DNA from: Actinomadura sp. DC4
GTDB taxonomy: Bacteria; Actinomycetota; Actinomycetes; Streptosporangiales; Streptosporangiaceae
NCBI RefSeq assembly: GCF_030406325.1
Contig: NZ_JAUEQY010000031.1
Coordinates: 62,001 to 126,000 of the forward strand
Length of the DNA: 64,000 nt
Direction: 5' to 3'
Both the position numbers and the translations under genes were made by a program. A model generated the notes under the pieces. That model made no database searches. It saw only the letters and a list, made by a program, of their open reading frames with translations, and was not told where the DNA came from. Shown here one piece after another: positions 8,215-18,728 of this stretch (the stretch's first letter is position 1; every line of letters starts with the position of its first letter).

Positions 8215-9073
8215 GCGGCTCGGCGGGCTCTGACTCGACGATCCAGATCGGGCCGTCCGCGCACTCCACGCGCAGTCCCCCGGTCTCGCCGAGGCGAGTG
8301 CGCAGGACCCTCAGCCAGCGGTCGCCGACCCGGGCGACGGGTCCCCGGCCCGCGCCCATGAAGCGGAACGTTCGTACCTGGTTGTGTATCTCGCGAGCCG
8401 TCGATGACCAGTCGACCACGGAGAACCCCGGCTCCATCAACCCCGCGCGGGACGCGCCCGCGTGGCCTTGCGGCCGGCCGGGGTCGTTGAGGGAGATCCG
8501 CTTAAGCGCGACCGTCAGAAGGTCCCGGATCACCGGCTCGGCAGAGACTCGCAGCCGTTCGGGCGTGATGTCGTCATCAAGCGGTATTCCGCCCCGCTGG
8601 GCGAGAATCGGTCCCGTATCGAAATCGTGGTCCATGCGATGGATCGTGAACCCGATCTCGGGATCGCCGTTGCGGATCGCCCAGAGCACCGGCGCCGGTC
8701 CTCGATATTCGGGCAGAAGCGAAGAGTGGATATTGATGACACCGAACCGCGGTAGCTGCAACACGGCGGGCGGCAGTTTCCAGTTGAAGCCGTACACGAC
8801 CGCTAAATCAGCGTGATATCCGGCGAGAGCCTCGCCCAGACCTTCGGCGCTGCCCGGCAGAAGCAGGTCGGTTTCCGGCGGAATCGACGCGATGATCCGG
8901 CCGATCGTCGCCGCCATTCCCTCGTCGGCGGGGCTCCTCGGCCTCATCGAACGACTCAGCGCGAAGGCGACCGGGTGGTGTCCTTCCGTGACGCACGTTT
9001 CGTGAAGGAGTGAGAATTCCTCGGCGCCGGAGGAGATTAAGGCGACGCGCATCGCATTGACCACGGGCGCCAT
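8189..9073 (-). CDS. Formyltransferase family protein (methionyl-tRNA formyltransferase-like)
   Basis: A 294-residue member of the N10-formyltetrahydrofolate-dependent formyltransferase family. The catalytic triad is intact: Asn114 and His116 in VINIHSSLLP and Asp152 in HDFDTGPI. The sequence around it (PEYRGPAPVLWAIRNG) matches Fmt-type enzymes. The genuine fmt lies at 29504-30430, so this paralogue probably formylates something else, such as an amino sugar or a peptide intermediate. The C-terminal part (about 215-290) is Fmt-like but short. The start could also be the ATG at 9052 (MRVALISS). Its 3' end overlaps the convergent NLR gene by 26 bp. Confidence 0.82.
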   Translation of the reverse strand: MAPVVNAMRVALISSGAEEFSLLHETCVTEGHHPVAFALSRSMRPRSPADEGMAATIGRIIASIPPETDLLLPGSAEGLGEALAGYHADLAVVYGFNWKLPPAVLQLPRFGVINIHSSLLPEYRGPAPVLWAIRNGDPEIGFTIHRMDHDFDTGPILAQRGGIPLDDDITPERLRVSAEPVIRDLLTVALKRISLNDPGRPQGHAGASRAGLMEPGFSVVDWSSTAREIHNQVRTFRFMGAGRGPVARVGDRWLRVLRTRLGETGGLRVECADGPIWIVESEPAEPPTGSAGPR

Positions 9074-9093
9074 CGTAACGACGCCGGCTCATT

Positions 9094-9129
9094 GACCCCG
9101 GCCCGGGGAACGCTCCCCGGGCCGGGGTC
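9094..9129. terminator. Perfect 16-bp hairpin
   Basis: GACCCCGGCCCGGGGA (9094-9109) pairs perfectly with the complementary arm at 9114-9129 across a 4-nt loop. It lies 3 bp beyond the stop of the minus-strand monooxygenase-like gene and 20 bp before the formyltransferase gene start. No U tract follows, as is common for actinomycete terminators. It probably separates the two transcription units. Confidence 0.7.
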
Positions 9130-9131
9130 GC

Positions 9132-9434
9132 TCAGACGGAGAACCGATAGGACCCGAGCAGGGTCGCGGCGTCGGCCTGCGGCGGGCCGGTGACGCGGTC
9201 GCCGATTCCCCGCTGGAACTCCGCGAAGGCCGCCGAGCCTCCCAGCGGATCCTCCTCGCCCTCGCCGACCACGACGTGCACGAAGCTCACCCCGTCCGCC
9301 AGCCGGAACGACGCGTACCGCACGCCGCCCGGGTCCTCGGCGTTCAGTTCGGCGAAGACCCTCTCCACCAGCCGCTGGTTCTCTTCGGCCGCCTCCGGCC
9401 TGGTCTCGTAGCGGACGATCCTGACCTCGCTCAT
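9132..9434 (-). CDS. Small dimeric alpha/beta-barrel (ABM-like) protein
   Basis: A 100-residue protein. The opening strand EVRIVRYETRP, the helix EENQRLVERVFAELNAE, and the strand pair RYASFRLADGVSFVHVVV fit a ferredoxin-like dimeric alpha/beta barrel as in antibiotic-biosynthesis monooxygenase-like or stress-responsive small proteins. No cofactor site is visible, so an enzymatic role is not assured. The ATG overlaps the stop of the MFS gene by 3 bp (ATGA), so it is translated together with the efflux pump. It may act on or sense the compound exported. Confidence 0.75.
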   Translation of the reverse strand: MSEVRIVRYETRPEAAEENQRLVERVFAELNAEDPGGVRYASFRLADGVSFVHVVVGEGEEDPLGGSAAFAEFQRGIGDRVTGPPQADAATLLGSYRFSV

Positions 9435-10846
9435 CGAGTCTCCTCTCGTACGGGTCCGAGTGCGGCCGGTACGGCCGCGAGAAGGGCGATCGCGGCGGCG
9501 ACCGCCATGGCCGGCCGAAACCCCTCGATGAAGTTCGCGGGCGACGCGTAGCCGCCCTGACCGGCGAAGACAAGGGCGATTATCGCGACTCCGAAGACGC
9601 TGCCCATCTCGCGTAGTGCGCTGTTGGTCCCGGCGGCCACTCCGACGTCCTCCACGGGCACCGCGCCGGCGACCATGTTCGCGACCGTCGGGAAACCCAT
9701 CGAGATGCCCACCCCGGCCACGACCAGCGGGACCACCAGCGCGCCGTACGACGTCCCCGGGCCTGCGACCGCCGCCAGCCAGCCCAGCCCGGCCGCCTGG
9801 GCGACCATGCCGAGGAACATGATCGGCCGGTTGCCGAAACGGTCGGCGAGGATGCCCGCCACGGGCGCGACCAGCATCAGCGTGCCGTTCCAGACCAGGA
9901 TGCGCAGGCCCGCGCCGAGCGGTGAGTAGCCCATGCCGATCTGCAGGAGCTGGGAGATCATGAACAGCGCGCCGATGAGGGAGACCTGCTGCGCGAAGGC
10001 GACCGCGTTCGCGGCGGCGAAACCGCGCCGGGCGAAGTAGCCGAACGGCAGCATGGGATGGGTCGTACGGCGCTCCCAGGCGGCGAAGGCCCCGATGAGG
10101 ACCGCTCCGGCGACCAGCGCGCCGAGCACCTCGGCGCTGCCCCAGCCGGCCTCGGGTGCGCGGACCGGCGCCCACGTCAGCGCGAACACCCCGCCGCCGA
10201 CGAGCAGCAGGCCCACGATGTCCAGCCGTGAGCGCGGGCCGTGGCTCTCCTTCAGCCGCAGCGCCGACAGCGCCGCGACCGCGAGCCCGACGGGGACGTT
10301 CACCCAGAAGATCCACTGCCAGGACAGGCCCTCGGTGATCGCGCCGCCGACCACCGGCCCCAGGGCGACGCCCAGGCCGCTGACGCCGCCCCAGACGCCC
10401 ATCGCGGCGCCGCGCCGGTGGACGGGGAAGGCGTCGATGATCAGGGTGAGGGTCAGCGGCATCACCACGGCCGCGCCGGCGCCCTGCGCCATCCGGGCCA
10501 GGATCAGCTCCCCGGCGGTCGTGGACAGCGCCGCCGCCGCGGAGGCGAGGCTGAACACCACCAGCCCGGTCACGAACACCCGCCGCCGGCCGAACCGGTC
10601 GCCGAGCGCCGCGCCGGTCATCAGCAGGCAGGCGAGGACCAGGTTGTACGCGTTGATCGTCCATTCGAGGTCGGCCAGGCTCGCGTGCAGGTCGCTGCGG
10701 ACGACCGGCAGCGCGGTGGCCACCACCACGATGTCCAGGGAGGTGAGGAAGATCCCGACGGGCGCGAGGGCCATCGTCCAGATCGCCCGCTCCGCCGGTC
10801 GCGGGGACGGCGCGACCGCGCCGATCCGATCCGCTGTCTCCGACAT
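9431..10846 (-). CDS. MFS transporter, DHA2 (EmrB/QacA) drug-efflux family
   Basis: A 471-residue membrane protein with about 14 predicted transmembrane helices, as expected of DHA2 drug:proton antiporters. The first helix reads PVGIFLTSLDIVVVATALP, and motif A appears as GDRFGRRRVFV in the loop after helix 2. The start is fixed by CGGAG 6-9 nt before the ATG. The leader contains a perfect 28-bp palindrome (10861-10888), a likely repressor site. The gene lies 86 bp downstream of the ECF sigma factor and overlaps the small ABM-like gene behind it. A role in export of a toxic or self-made compound is inferred; the substrate is unknown. Confidence 0.92.
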   Translation of the reverse strand: MSETADRIGAVAPSPRPAERAIWTMALAPVGIFLTSLDIVVVATALPVVRSDLHASLADLEWTINAYNLVLACLLMTGAALGDRFGRRRVFVTGLVVFSLASAAAALSTTAGELILARMAQGAGAAVVMPLTLTLIIDAFPVHRRGAAMGVWGGVSGLGVALGPVVGGAITEGLSWQWIFWVNVPVGLAVAALSALRLKESHGPRSRLDIVGLLLVGGGVFALTWAPVRAPEAGWGSAEVLGALVAGAVLIGAFAAWERRTTHPMLPFGYFARRGFAAANAVAFAQQVSLIGALFMISQLLQIGMGYSPLGAGLRILVWNGTLMLVAPVAGILADRFGNRPIMFLGMVAQAAGLGWLAAVAGPGTSYGALVVPLVVAGVGISMGFPTVANMVAGAVPVEDVGVAAGTNSALREMGSVFGVAIIALVFAGQGGYASPANFIEGFRPAMAVAAAIALLAAVPAALGPVREETR

Positions 10847-10860
10847 GATGTGCTCCGTTT

Positions 10861-10888
10861 TCTCTATTTCGGTCTGCCGAAATAGAGA
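10861..10888. promoter_or_regulatory. Perfect palindrome in the MFS leader, probable operator
   Basis: TCTCTATTTCGG (10861-10872) is followed by TCTG and then the exact reverse complement CCGAAATAGAGA (10877-10888). It stands out as A+T-rich in G+C-rich DNA and lies 15 bp upstream of the MFS start codon. TetR- or MarR-type efflux repressors bind such sites. It could also fold as an RNA hairpin, but no terminator U tract follows. Confidence 0.6.
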
Positions 10889-10932
10889 CCCTGGGCGAGG
10901 GCCGGATTCATCACGGATCCGGAGACCGGTCC

Positions 10933-11892
10933 TCAGTACGTCGCGGGCAGCCCGAAGGCGGCGAACAGGCCGGTGTCGAGGAACGTGTCGATCCGCGCGA
11001 TCCCCTCCGCGCGTACGTCGAGCACCTGGATCGCGTGCGCCCGATAGACGCCGTCCGGCCCGCCCAGGTACGCCGCCGCGGCCGGCTGCCCGTTGGCCGC
11101 GATCGGGACCAGGCGGAACGCCCCCGCCGCGAGGCACCGCCGCTCCAGGAACCCGGCGACGGCCGCCCGGCCCGAGAACCAGGTCGCGTACGGCGGCATC
11201 TCCAGGACCACGTCCTCGCGCAGCAACGCCACCAGCCCGGCGACGTCGGCGTTCTCGAAGGCGGTGATGAAACGGCCCAGCAGGGCACGTCGGCCGGGCT
11301 CGGCGGGCTCGGCGGGCTCGGCGGGCTCGTCCTCCACCGCCGCGACCCGCGCCAGCCGCGTGCGGGCGTGCTGCAGCGCGCTGTTGACCGCGACAGGGCT
11401 CATACCGAGCAGTTCGGCGACCTCGGCCGCTCGCCAGGCCAGCACGTCCCGCAGGATCAGCACCGTACGCTGCCGGGGCGACAGGTGCTGCATCGCGGCC
11501 ACCAGCGCCAGCCGTACGCCGTCCCGGAGCGCGACGACCGCCGCCGGATCGTCGGGGAGGGGCTGGAGCCAGCGGGTTCCCGGTGCGTCCAGCAGTTCGG
11601 CGTCCGGGTCGTCCGCGGGAGCGCCCAGCCCCGACGGCATCGGCCGGCGGTCGCGGCCTTCCAGCGCGGTCAGGCAGCGGTTCGTCGCGATGCGGTAGAG
11701 CCAGTTGCGCACCGAGGAGCGCCCCTCGAAGGCGCCGAAGGACCGCCACGCCCGCAGGTAGGTCTCCTGGACCAGGTCCTCGGCGTCGTGCACCGAGCCG
11801 AGCATGGAGTAGCACAGCGCGAGAAGCTCACGCCGGTACGGATCGGTGAGCCGGGTGAACTCCTGCTCGTCCGCGATCTCCTGCGTCCTCAC
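10933..11892 (-). CDS. ECF sigma-70 factor with SnoaL-like C-terminal extension
   Basis: A 319-residue ECF sigma factor. Region 2 (about 10-80) holds [24 protein letters not shown] and the region 2.4 segment [15 protein letters not shown]. Region 4 (about 130-185) holds [17 protein letters not shown] and the helix-turn-helix [23 protein letters not shown]. After a linker of EPA repeats, residues about 205-315 form a SnoaL/NTF2-like domain ([37 protein letters not shown]). Sigma factors with this tail (the TIGR02960-type group) have no separate anti-sigma factor; the tail regulates the core. It starts with GTG. The MFS gene follows on the same strand and could be its target. Confidence 0.92.
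   Translation of the reverse strand: MRTQEIADEQEFTRLTDPYRRELLALCYSMLGSVHDAEDLVQETYLRAWRSFGAFEGRSSVRNWLYRIATNRCLTALEGRDRRPMPSGLGAPADDPDAELLDAPGTRWLQPLPDDPAAVVALRDGVRLALVAAMQHLSPRQRTVLILRDVLAWRAAEVAELLGMSPVAVNSALQHARTRLARVAAVEDEPAEPAEPAEPGRRALLGRFITAFENADVAGLVALLREDVVLEMPPYATWFSGRAAVAGFLERRCLAAGAFRLVPIAANGQPAAAAYLGGPDGVYRAHAIQVLDVRAEGIARIDTFLDTGLFAAFGLPATY
11294..11328. repeat. Short tandem repeat, 9-bp unit
   Basis: The unit CGGCGGGCT is repeated almost four times. It encodes the [11 protein letters not shown] linker between the sigma core and the SnoaL-like domain. The copy number is probably variable by slippage, which would only change linker length because the unit is a multiple of three. 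Confidence 0.8.
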
Positions 11893-11931
11893 GCGCCCCC
11901 CTCTGACCGTGTACAGGTAATGACCCCGCAG

Positions 11932-12285
11932 CTAGCCGGAATTCATCACCCGTTCCTGCGCCGCGAGCACTTCGTCGGCGTGCGCCTCGGACCAGCGGCC
12001 GAGGGCCTCGAACGGCTCCAGCAGGCTGCGGCCCAGTGCGGTCAGCGCGTACTCCACTCTCGGGGGCGCCTCGGCGTACGCCTCGCGGGACACCAGCCCG
12101 GTGCGTTCGAGGCGGCGCAGGGTCTCGGTCAAGACCTTGGGGCTGATGCCGCCGATCGCCGTGCGCAGCTCCCCCGGCCTACGCGGTCCCTCGCGTAGCG
12201 CGAAGATCACCACGGCGTTCCAGGTGTGGGTGAAGAAGTCGAACGCCAGGCGCGCCTGGCAGTCGGCGACGAAGCCTTCGGGCAT
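11932..12285 (-). CDS. HxlR family winged-helix regulator
   Basis: A 117-residue HxlR-type regulator. Typical segments are FDFFTHTWNAVVIFALREGPRRPGELR (helices 1-2), GISPKVLTETLRRLERTGLVSRE (recognition helix and wing) and YALTALGRSLLEPFEALGRWSEAH (C-terminal helix). The usual N-terminal cysteine is present (DCQAR). The family often senses reactive electrophiles. It is divergent from the F420-dependent reductase-like gene with a palindrome between them, so it likely controls that gene. Confidence 0.9.
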   Translation of the reverse strand: MPEGFVADCQARLAFDFFTHTWNAVVIFALREGPRRPGELRTAIGGISPKVLTETLRRLERTGLVSREAYAEAPPRVEYALTALGRSLLEPFEALGRWSEAHADEVLAAQERVMNSG

Positions 12286-12309
12286 GACCCCTCCCTACCG
12301 CAACGGCCA

Positions 12310-12325
12310 GGCACCGAACGGTGCC
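12310..12325. promoter_or_regulatory. Palindrome between hxlR and the reductase gene
   Basis: GGCACCG-AA-CGGTGCC is a perfect 16-bp dyad in the 89-bp divergent intergenic space, 24 bp from the hxlR start and 49 bp from the reductase start. It is a likely binding site for the HxlR protein. Basis is symmetry and position. Confidence 0.5.
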
Positions 12326-12374
12326 CATCGGAATTCCTACAGTCTCCCCCGAACCGACAGGAAGAAGGTCAACG

Positions 12375-13016
12375 ATGCGGATCGGCATCCTTGGGGCGGG
12401 GAACATGGCGGAGGCGCTCGGCACCCAGTGGGCCCGCGCCGGGCACGAGGTGGTCATCGGCGCGCGTACGACGGCGAAGGCAACGGCGCTCGCGGACCGA
12501 ATCGGCCCGCCGGCACGGGCGGCGGCGGGCCTGCGCGCGGCCGCCGAGAACGCGGACGCCGTGCTGCTGGCGGTGTTGTACGAGGCGGTGCCCGAGGTCC
12601 TGGACGCGGCCGGCGACGCGCTGCGCGACCGCCCGCTGCTCGACTGCGTGAACGGCATCGTGCATCCGGGCGTGACCCTGGCCGCCGGCGGCGGCCCGTC
12701 GGTGGCCGAGCAGATCGCCGCACGCTCGGGCGCGCGGGTCGTGAAGGCGTTCAACCTGTGCCACGAGAGCGTCTGGCGGCGGACCCCGCCGCACTTCGAC
12801 GGCCGGCCGCTGACCGTGCCGCTCTGCGGCGACGACCCGGACGCCCTCGCCACGGCCCGCGCCCTGGTGACCGGTCTCGGCTGCGAACCGGTGGAGGCGG
12901 GCGGCCTGGACCGCGCCGGCCTGCTGGAGGCGACCGCGGCGTTCGCCATCGGCCTCTACCTCGCCGGAGCCGATCCGCAGGCGGTCTTCCCGCCCGTCGC
13001 GTACGCGGTCGGCTGA
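12375..13016 (+). CDS. NADPH-dependent F420 reductase-like (FNO/NAD-binding) protein
   Basis: A 213-residue Rossmann protein of the F420-dependent NADP reductase family. The dinucleotide-binding loop is GILGAGNMAEALG at residues 4-16, followed by EVVIGARTTAKA, which carries an arginine where NADP-binding members contact the 2'-phosphate. DAVLLAVLYEAVPEVL and VVKAFNLC are conserved family segments. Family enzymes transfer hydride between NADP(H) and coenzyme F420, although many actinomycete paralogues have unproven substrates. GAAGAAGG precedes the ATG. Divergent from hxlR. Confidence 0.82.
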   Translation: MRIGILGAGNMAEALGTQWARAGHEVVIGARTTAKATALADRIGPPARAAAGLRAAAENADAVLLAVLYEAVPEVLDAAGDALRDRPLLDCVNGIVHPGVTLAAGGGPSVAEQIAARSGARVVKAFNLCHESVWRRTPPHFDGRPLTVPLCGDDPDALATARALVTGLGCEPVEAGGLDRAGLLEATAAFAIGLYLAGADPQAVFPPVAYAVG

Positions 13017-13023
13017 GCGAAGG

Positions 13024-13443
13024 TCAGGCCTCGCCGCGTTCGTGCACCAGGGCGGCCAGCTCGGCGACCGCGAGGAAGGCGCGGTCGCCGTCGCTGGCCT
13101 GGATGCCCATCGCGGGGATCGTCGAGCCGTCCGCCAGGTCCAGCGTCGGCCACGGGGCGCCCTCGGTCATCGACACGCCCAGGACCTCGGCCCATTCGTA
13201 CTCATGCGTGCGCAGGCCGTTGACGACCGTCACACCACGGTCGTCGGCGGTGATCCGGCTGCGGGCCAGCATGTGCAGGATGCCCGCGACGATCAGTCCG
13301 ATCACGACGAGGCCGATCCGGTCGCCGAGGTGCCAGTTGGACGGCATCACCACGGCGAGGACGACCATGCCGGCCACGACGATCACCGCGAGAACGTAGG
13401 GAACGATCCGGGCCCGGCGCGGCCGCCATGTCGCCGCGGTCAT
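13024..13443 (-). CDS. PH domain-containing membrane protein downstream of hisG
   Basis: A 139-residue protein with two N-terminal transmembrane helices (about 12-32, VPYVLAVIVVAGMVVLAVVM, and 40-58, GLVVIGLIVAGILHMLA) and a C-terminal bacterial PH domain (ITADDRGVTVVNGLRTHEYEWAEVLGVSM). The same type of gene follows hisG in mycobacteria (Rv2120c) and Streptomyces. It begins 1 bp after the hisG stop, so it is co-translated. No function is known. I chose the ATG at 13443 over an upstream one at 13485, which would overlap hisG. Confidence 0.85.
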   Translation of the reverse strand: MTAATWRPRRARIVPYVLAVIVVAGMVVLAVVMPSNWHLGDRIGLVVIGLIVAGILHMLARSRITADDRGVTVVNGLRTHEYEWAEVLGVSMTEGAPWPTLDLADGSTIPAMGIQASDGDRAFLAVAELAALVHERGEA

Positions 13444-13444
13444 G

Positions 13445-14320
13445 TCAGTCGACGATCTTGCTGATCGGGATCTCGAGGATGTCACGGCCGCCGGCCGCCT
13501 TGATCGCCGGGATGAGCGTGTTGACGCCGTGCTTGGCGACGACGCTCTCGACCGCGTGCATCTCGCCGCCGGCCAGGCGGGTGACGGTCGGCGAGGACAG
13601 CGACGGCATGATGCCGAGCACCTCCTGCAGCTGGGTGTCGGAGACGTTGAGCTTCAGCAGGACGTTGCCGCGGGCGCGGATCGCGCCCTGCAGCAGCAGC
13701 GCGATGTCCTCCATGGCCGCACGCTTGTTGGGGTCCTCGTACGCGTCGCGGTTGGCCACCAGCTCGGTGTAGCTGACGAGGAGGGTGTCGAGGATGCGCA
13801 GGCCGTTCTTGCGCAGCGAGGAGCCCGTCTCGGTCAGGTCCACGATCGCGTCGACGATGTCGGGCACCTTGGCCTCGGTGGCGCCGTAGGAGGGCACCAC
13901 GCGCGCCTTGACGCCGTGCTCGGTCAGGAACCGCTCGGTCAGCGCGGGGAACTCCGTGGAGATCCGTACGCCCTCGGGCAGGTCCGCGACGGACTGCCAC
14001 GGCGCGTCGTTCGGCACGGCCATGATCACGCGTACCGGGTTGGAGGTCGCCTTGGAGTACTTCAGCTCGCCGAGCGAGACCACGTCGGCCTGCGTCTCGG
14101 TGATCCAGTCGCGGCCGGTGATGCCCAGGTCGAAGAGCCCCTGTTCGAGATAGGTGGGGATCTCCTGCGGGCGCAGGACGCGTACGCGGTCGATGCGCGG
14201 GTCGTCGACCGAGGCACGGTAGTCACGGTCGGAGCCACGGCGGACGGTCAGGTCGGCGGCGTCGAACAGCTCGAACGTCGCGCGCTCCAGAGAGCCCTTG
14301 GGAAGCACGAGTGACAGCAC
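13445..14320 (-). CDS. hisG: ATP phosphoribosyltransferase (long form)
   Basis: A 291-residue HisG of the long type, which catalyses the first step of histidine synthesis from ATP and PRPP and carries a C-terminal ACT-like domain for histidine feedback (about 205-285). Visible segments are LVLPKGSLERATF at the N-terminus, LFDLGITGRDWI, and the PRPP loop region around VDAIVDLTETGSSLRKNGLRIL. The GTG start has AAAGG about 11 nt before it. It lies 49 bp after ribH on the same strand. In Streptomyces and mycobacteria hisE directly precedes hisG; here no room for hisE exists. Confidence 0.96.
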   Translation of the reverse strand: MLSLVLPKGSLERATFELFDAADLTVRRGSDRDYRASVDDPRIDRVRVLRPQEIPTYLEQGLFDLGITGRDWITETQADVVSLGELKYSKATSNPVRVIMAVPNDAPWQSVADLPEGVRISTEFPALTERFLTEHGVKARVVPSYGATEAKVPDIVDAIVDLTETGSSLRKNGLRILDTLLVSYTELVANRDAYEDPNKRAAMEDIALLLQGAIRARGNVLLKLNVSDTQLQEVLGIMPSLSSPTVTRLAGGEMHAVESVVAKHGVNTLIPAIKAAGGRDILEIPISKIVD

Positions 14321-14369
14321 GGTGAAAGAACCTTTCCTGAAGGAAGATCGGGTCTCGCGGCGTCGGAAC

Positions 14370-16727
<2,358 letters not shown>

Positions 16728-16731
<4 letters not shown>

Positions 16732-17321
16732 CTCCGCGCGCCGACGAGGCGCTCGACGTACTTGGCGACGACGTCCACCTCGAGGTTGACCGGGTCGCCG
16801 GCCTTCTTGCGCCCGAGCGTGGTCAGTTCCAGGGTCGTGGGGATGAGCGCCACCGTGAACGCGTCGTCGCGCGCCTCGACCACGGTCAGGCTGATGCCGT
16901 CGACGGTGATCGAGCCCTTGTCCACGACGTAGCGGGCCAGGTCCGCGGGCAGGCCGATCGTGACGACCTCCCAGCGCTCGCCCGGCTCGCGGGAGACGAT
17001 CTCGCCGACGCCGTCGACGTGGCCCTGCACGATATGGCCGCCGAGCCGGTCCGACGGGCGTACGGGGCGCTCGAGGTTGACCGGGGAGCCGGGGGCCAGC
17101 GCGGCGAGGGAGGACCGGTCCAGGGTCTCCTGCATCACGTCGACGGTGAAGGCGTCGTCCTTGATGCCGACCACGGTCAGGCAGACCCCGTTCACCGCGA
17201 TGGACGCTCCGTGCACGGCGTCGGAGACGACGAGGGGCCCGCGTACGGTGAGCCGGGCGGAGTCGGCCGCGCGGTCGAGCGCGACGATCTCTCCCAGTTC
17301 CTCGACTATTCCGGTGAACAT
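16728..17321 (-). CDS. ribE: Riboflavin synthase alpha chain
   Basis: A 197-residue riboflavin synthase that dismutates two lumazine molecules into riboflavin. The two homologous lumazine-binding halves are clear: MFTGIVEELGEIVAL with AVNGVCLTVVGI in the first, and GHIVQGHVDGVGEIV with TVDGISLTVVEA in the second. The ATG overlaps the ribD stop and the stop overlaps the ribM start, both by ATGA. Confidence 0.96.
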
Positions 17322-18430
17322 CAGGTTCTCCCTTCGGAGCGTCGGGTCGCCGCGGTGATCCGCAGGTCCGGCCCGATGGTCGTGATCTCTTCGATCTCCA
17401 GGTGGTGCGCCTCGGCGAGCGTCGCGACCCCGGCGTCGGCGAGGGCGGCCGTCCCGGCGCCGAACAGCGTGGGCGCGAGGTAGGCCACGACGCGGTCCAC
17501 GAGGCCCTCGGCGAGGAAGGACCCGGCCAGCGTGGGGCCGCCCTCCAGCAGCGCCGAGACGACCTCGCGCTCGGCCAGCTCGGCCAGCAGGGCGTTCAGG
17601 TCCAGGCCGGCCCCGGAACGCGGCAGCCGTACGACGGCCGCGGCCGACTCCAGGGCGGGGGCGTCCTCGGCGATCGCGATCAGCGTCGGCGCCTCGTCGT
17701 CCAGGACGCGGCTGCCCGCCGGCGTACGGGCGCGGCCGTCGGCGACGACGCGCAGCGGCCTGCGGTGGGTACGGAGGTGGTCGTGCGGCTCGAAGCCGCG
17801 CACGGTGAGCCGCGGGTCGTCGGCGAGCACGGTGCCGGATCCGGCGATGATCGCGTCGCAGCGGGCGCGCAGGCGGTGGACGTCCTCGCGCGCCTCCGGC
17901 CCGGTGATCCACTGGCTGGTGCCGTCGCGCGCGGCCGACCGGCCGTCGAGGGTGGCGGCGAACTTCCACGTGAGGTGGGGGCGCCGCAGGCGCGCGTAGG
18001 TGAGCCACTCGGCATTGACCCGCTCGGCCTCGGCCGCGTGCAGCCCGGACTCGACCTCGACGCCCGCCTCGGCGAGCCGCCGGGCGCCGCCGCCCGCCCG
18101 GTCGCTCGGGTCGGGCACGGCGTACACGACGCGCCGGACGCCGGCGGCCAGGACGGCCTCGCTGCAGGGACCGGTACGGCCCTGGTGGTCACAGGGTTCG
18201 AGGGTGACGAGGAGGGTGCCGCCGCGGGCGCGCTCGCCGGCCTGCCCGAGTGCTACGGCCTCGGCGTGGGGGCCGCCGGCGAAGGCGTGGAACCCCTCCC
18301 CTGCCGTCTCGCCGCCGGCGTCGAGCACGACGCAGCCGACGACGGGGTTGGGACTGGTCTGGCCGAAGGCGCGTGCCGCCAGCTCGATCGCCTGAAGCAT
18401 CGCCGACGCTTCGGCGGTGGATGCGGTCAC
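17321..18430 (-). CDS. ribD: Bifunctional deaminase/reductase of riboflavin synthesis
   Basis: A 369-residue RibD. The N-terminal CMP/dCMP-type deaminase domain (about 10-145) has the zinc site PHAEAVA and PCDHQGRTGPC. The C-terminal reductase domain (about 155-365) has WKFAATLDGRSAARDGTSQWITG and SALLEGGPTLAGSFL. It deaminates and reduces the pyrimidine intermediate derived from GTP. The start was set at GTG 18430 because a perfect AGGAGG (18437-18442) lies 6 nt before it; a longer reading would run toward the riboswitch. It is the first gene of the riboflavin operon. Confidence 0.95.
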   Translation of the reverse strand: MTASTAEASAMLQAIELAARAFGQTSPNPVVGCVVLDAGGETAGEGFHAFAGGPHAEAVALGQAGERARGGTLLVTLEPCDHQGRTGPCSEAVLAAGVRRVVYAVPDPSDRAGGGARRLAEAGVEVESGLHAAEAERVNAEWLTYARLRRPHLTWKFAATLDGRSAARDGTSQWITGPEAREDVHRLRARCDAIIAGSGTVLADDPRLTVRGFEPHDHLRTHRRPLRVVADGRARTPAGSRVLDDEAPTLIAIAEDAPALESAAAVVRLPRSGAGLDLNALLAELAEREVVSALLEGGPTLAGSFLAEGLVDRVVAYLAPTLFGAGTAALADAGVATLAEAHHLEIEEITTIGPDLRITAATRRSEGRT

Positions 18431-18510
18431 CCCGGGCCTCCTGTTCAGGCTCCGGGATAACGGCGGAGAACGCCACTCGCACCGCACCCCGCAAGGGGGT
18501 ACGGCCGCGC

Positions 18511-18632
18511 GCTGCCTCCCATCCGGACTTTAACCGTCGGTCCCGGAATTTCACCGGGTCAACCGGCCGATGGTTTCGGCCGGGTCGCGGACTGTAACCG
18601 CCGGTTCGGAATTTCACCGACCCCGGAGCACG
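18511..18632 (-). ncRNA. FMN riboswitch (RFN element)
   Basis: On the minus strand the conserved RFN blocks are present in order: GGTCGGTGAAATTCC, GGCGGTTACAGTCCGCGA, a variable arm, GGTGAAATTCCGGGACCGAC, GGTTAAAGTCCGGATGGGAG. It lies about 80 nt upstream of the ribD start. A pyrimidine-rich stretch (ACCCCCTTGC on the RNA) stands between it and the AGGAGG of ribD, which suggests that FMN binding controls ribosome access rather than a classical terminator. Confidence 0.97.
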
Positions 18633-18728
18633 CTTACGAACACTTGCCAACCAGTGTGCCACGCCGGACATTCCCTGCAACGTGTGAGGAAGCGCACGTT
18701 GACGTCTTGCGTCCCGCATGGGTGCGGT

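Noticed and set aside
10053-11267. A 404-codon open frame on the plus strand
   Set aside because: It is antisense to the MFS and sigma genes, which have clear motifs. The product is arginine/proline-rich without any family feature; high G+C keeps the opposite frame open.
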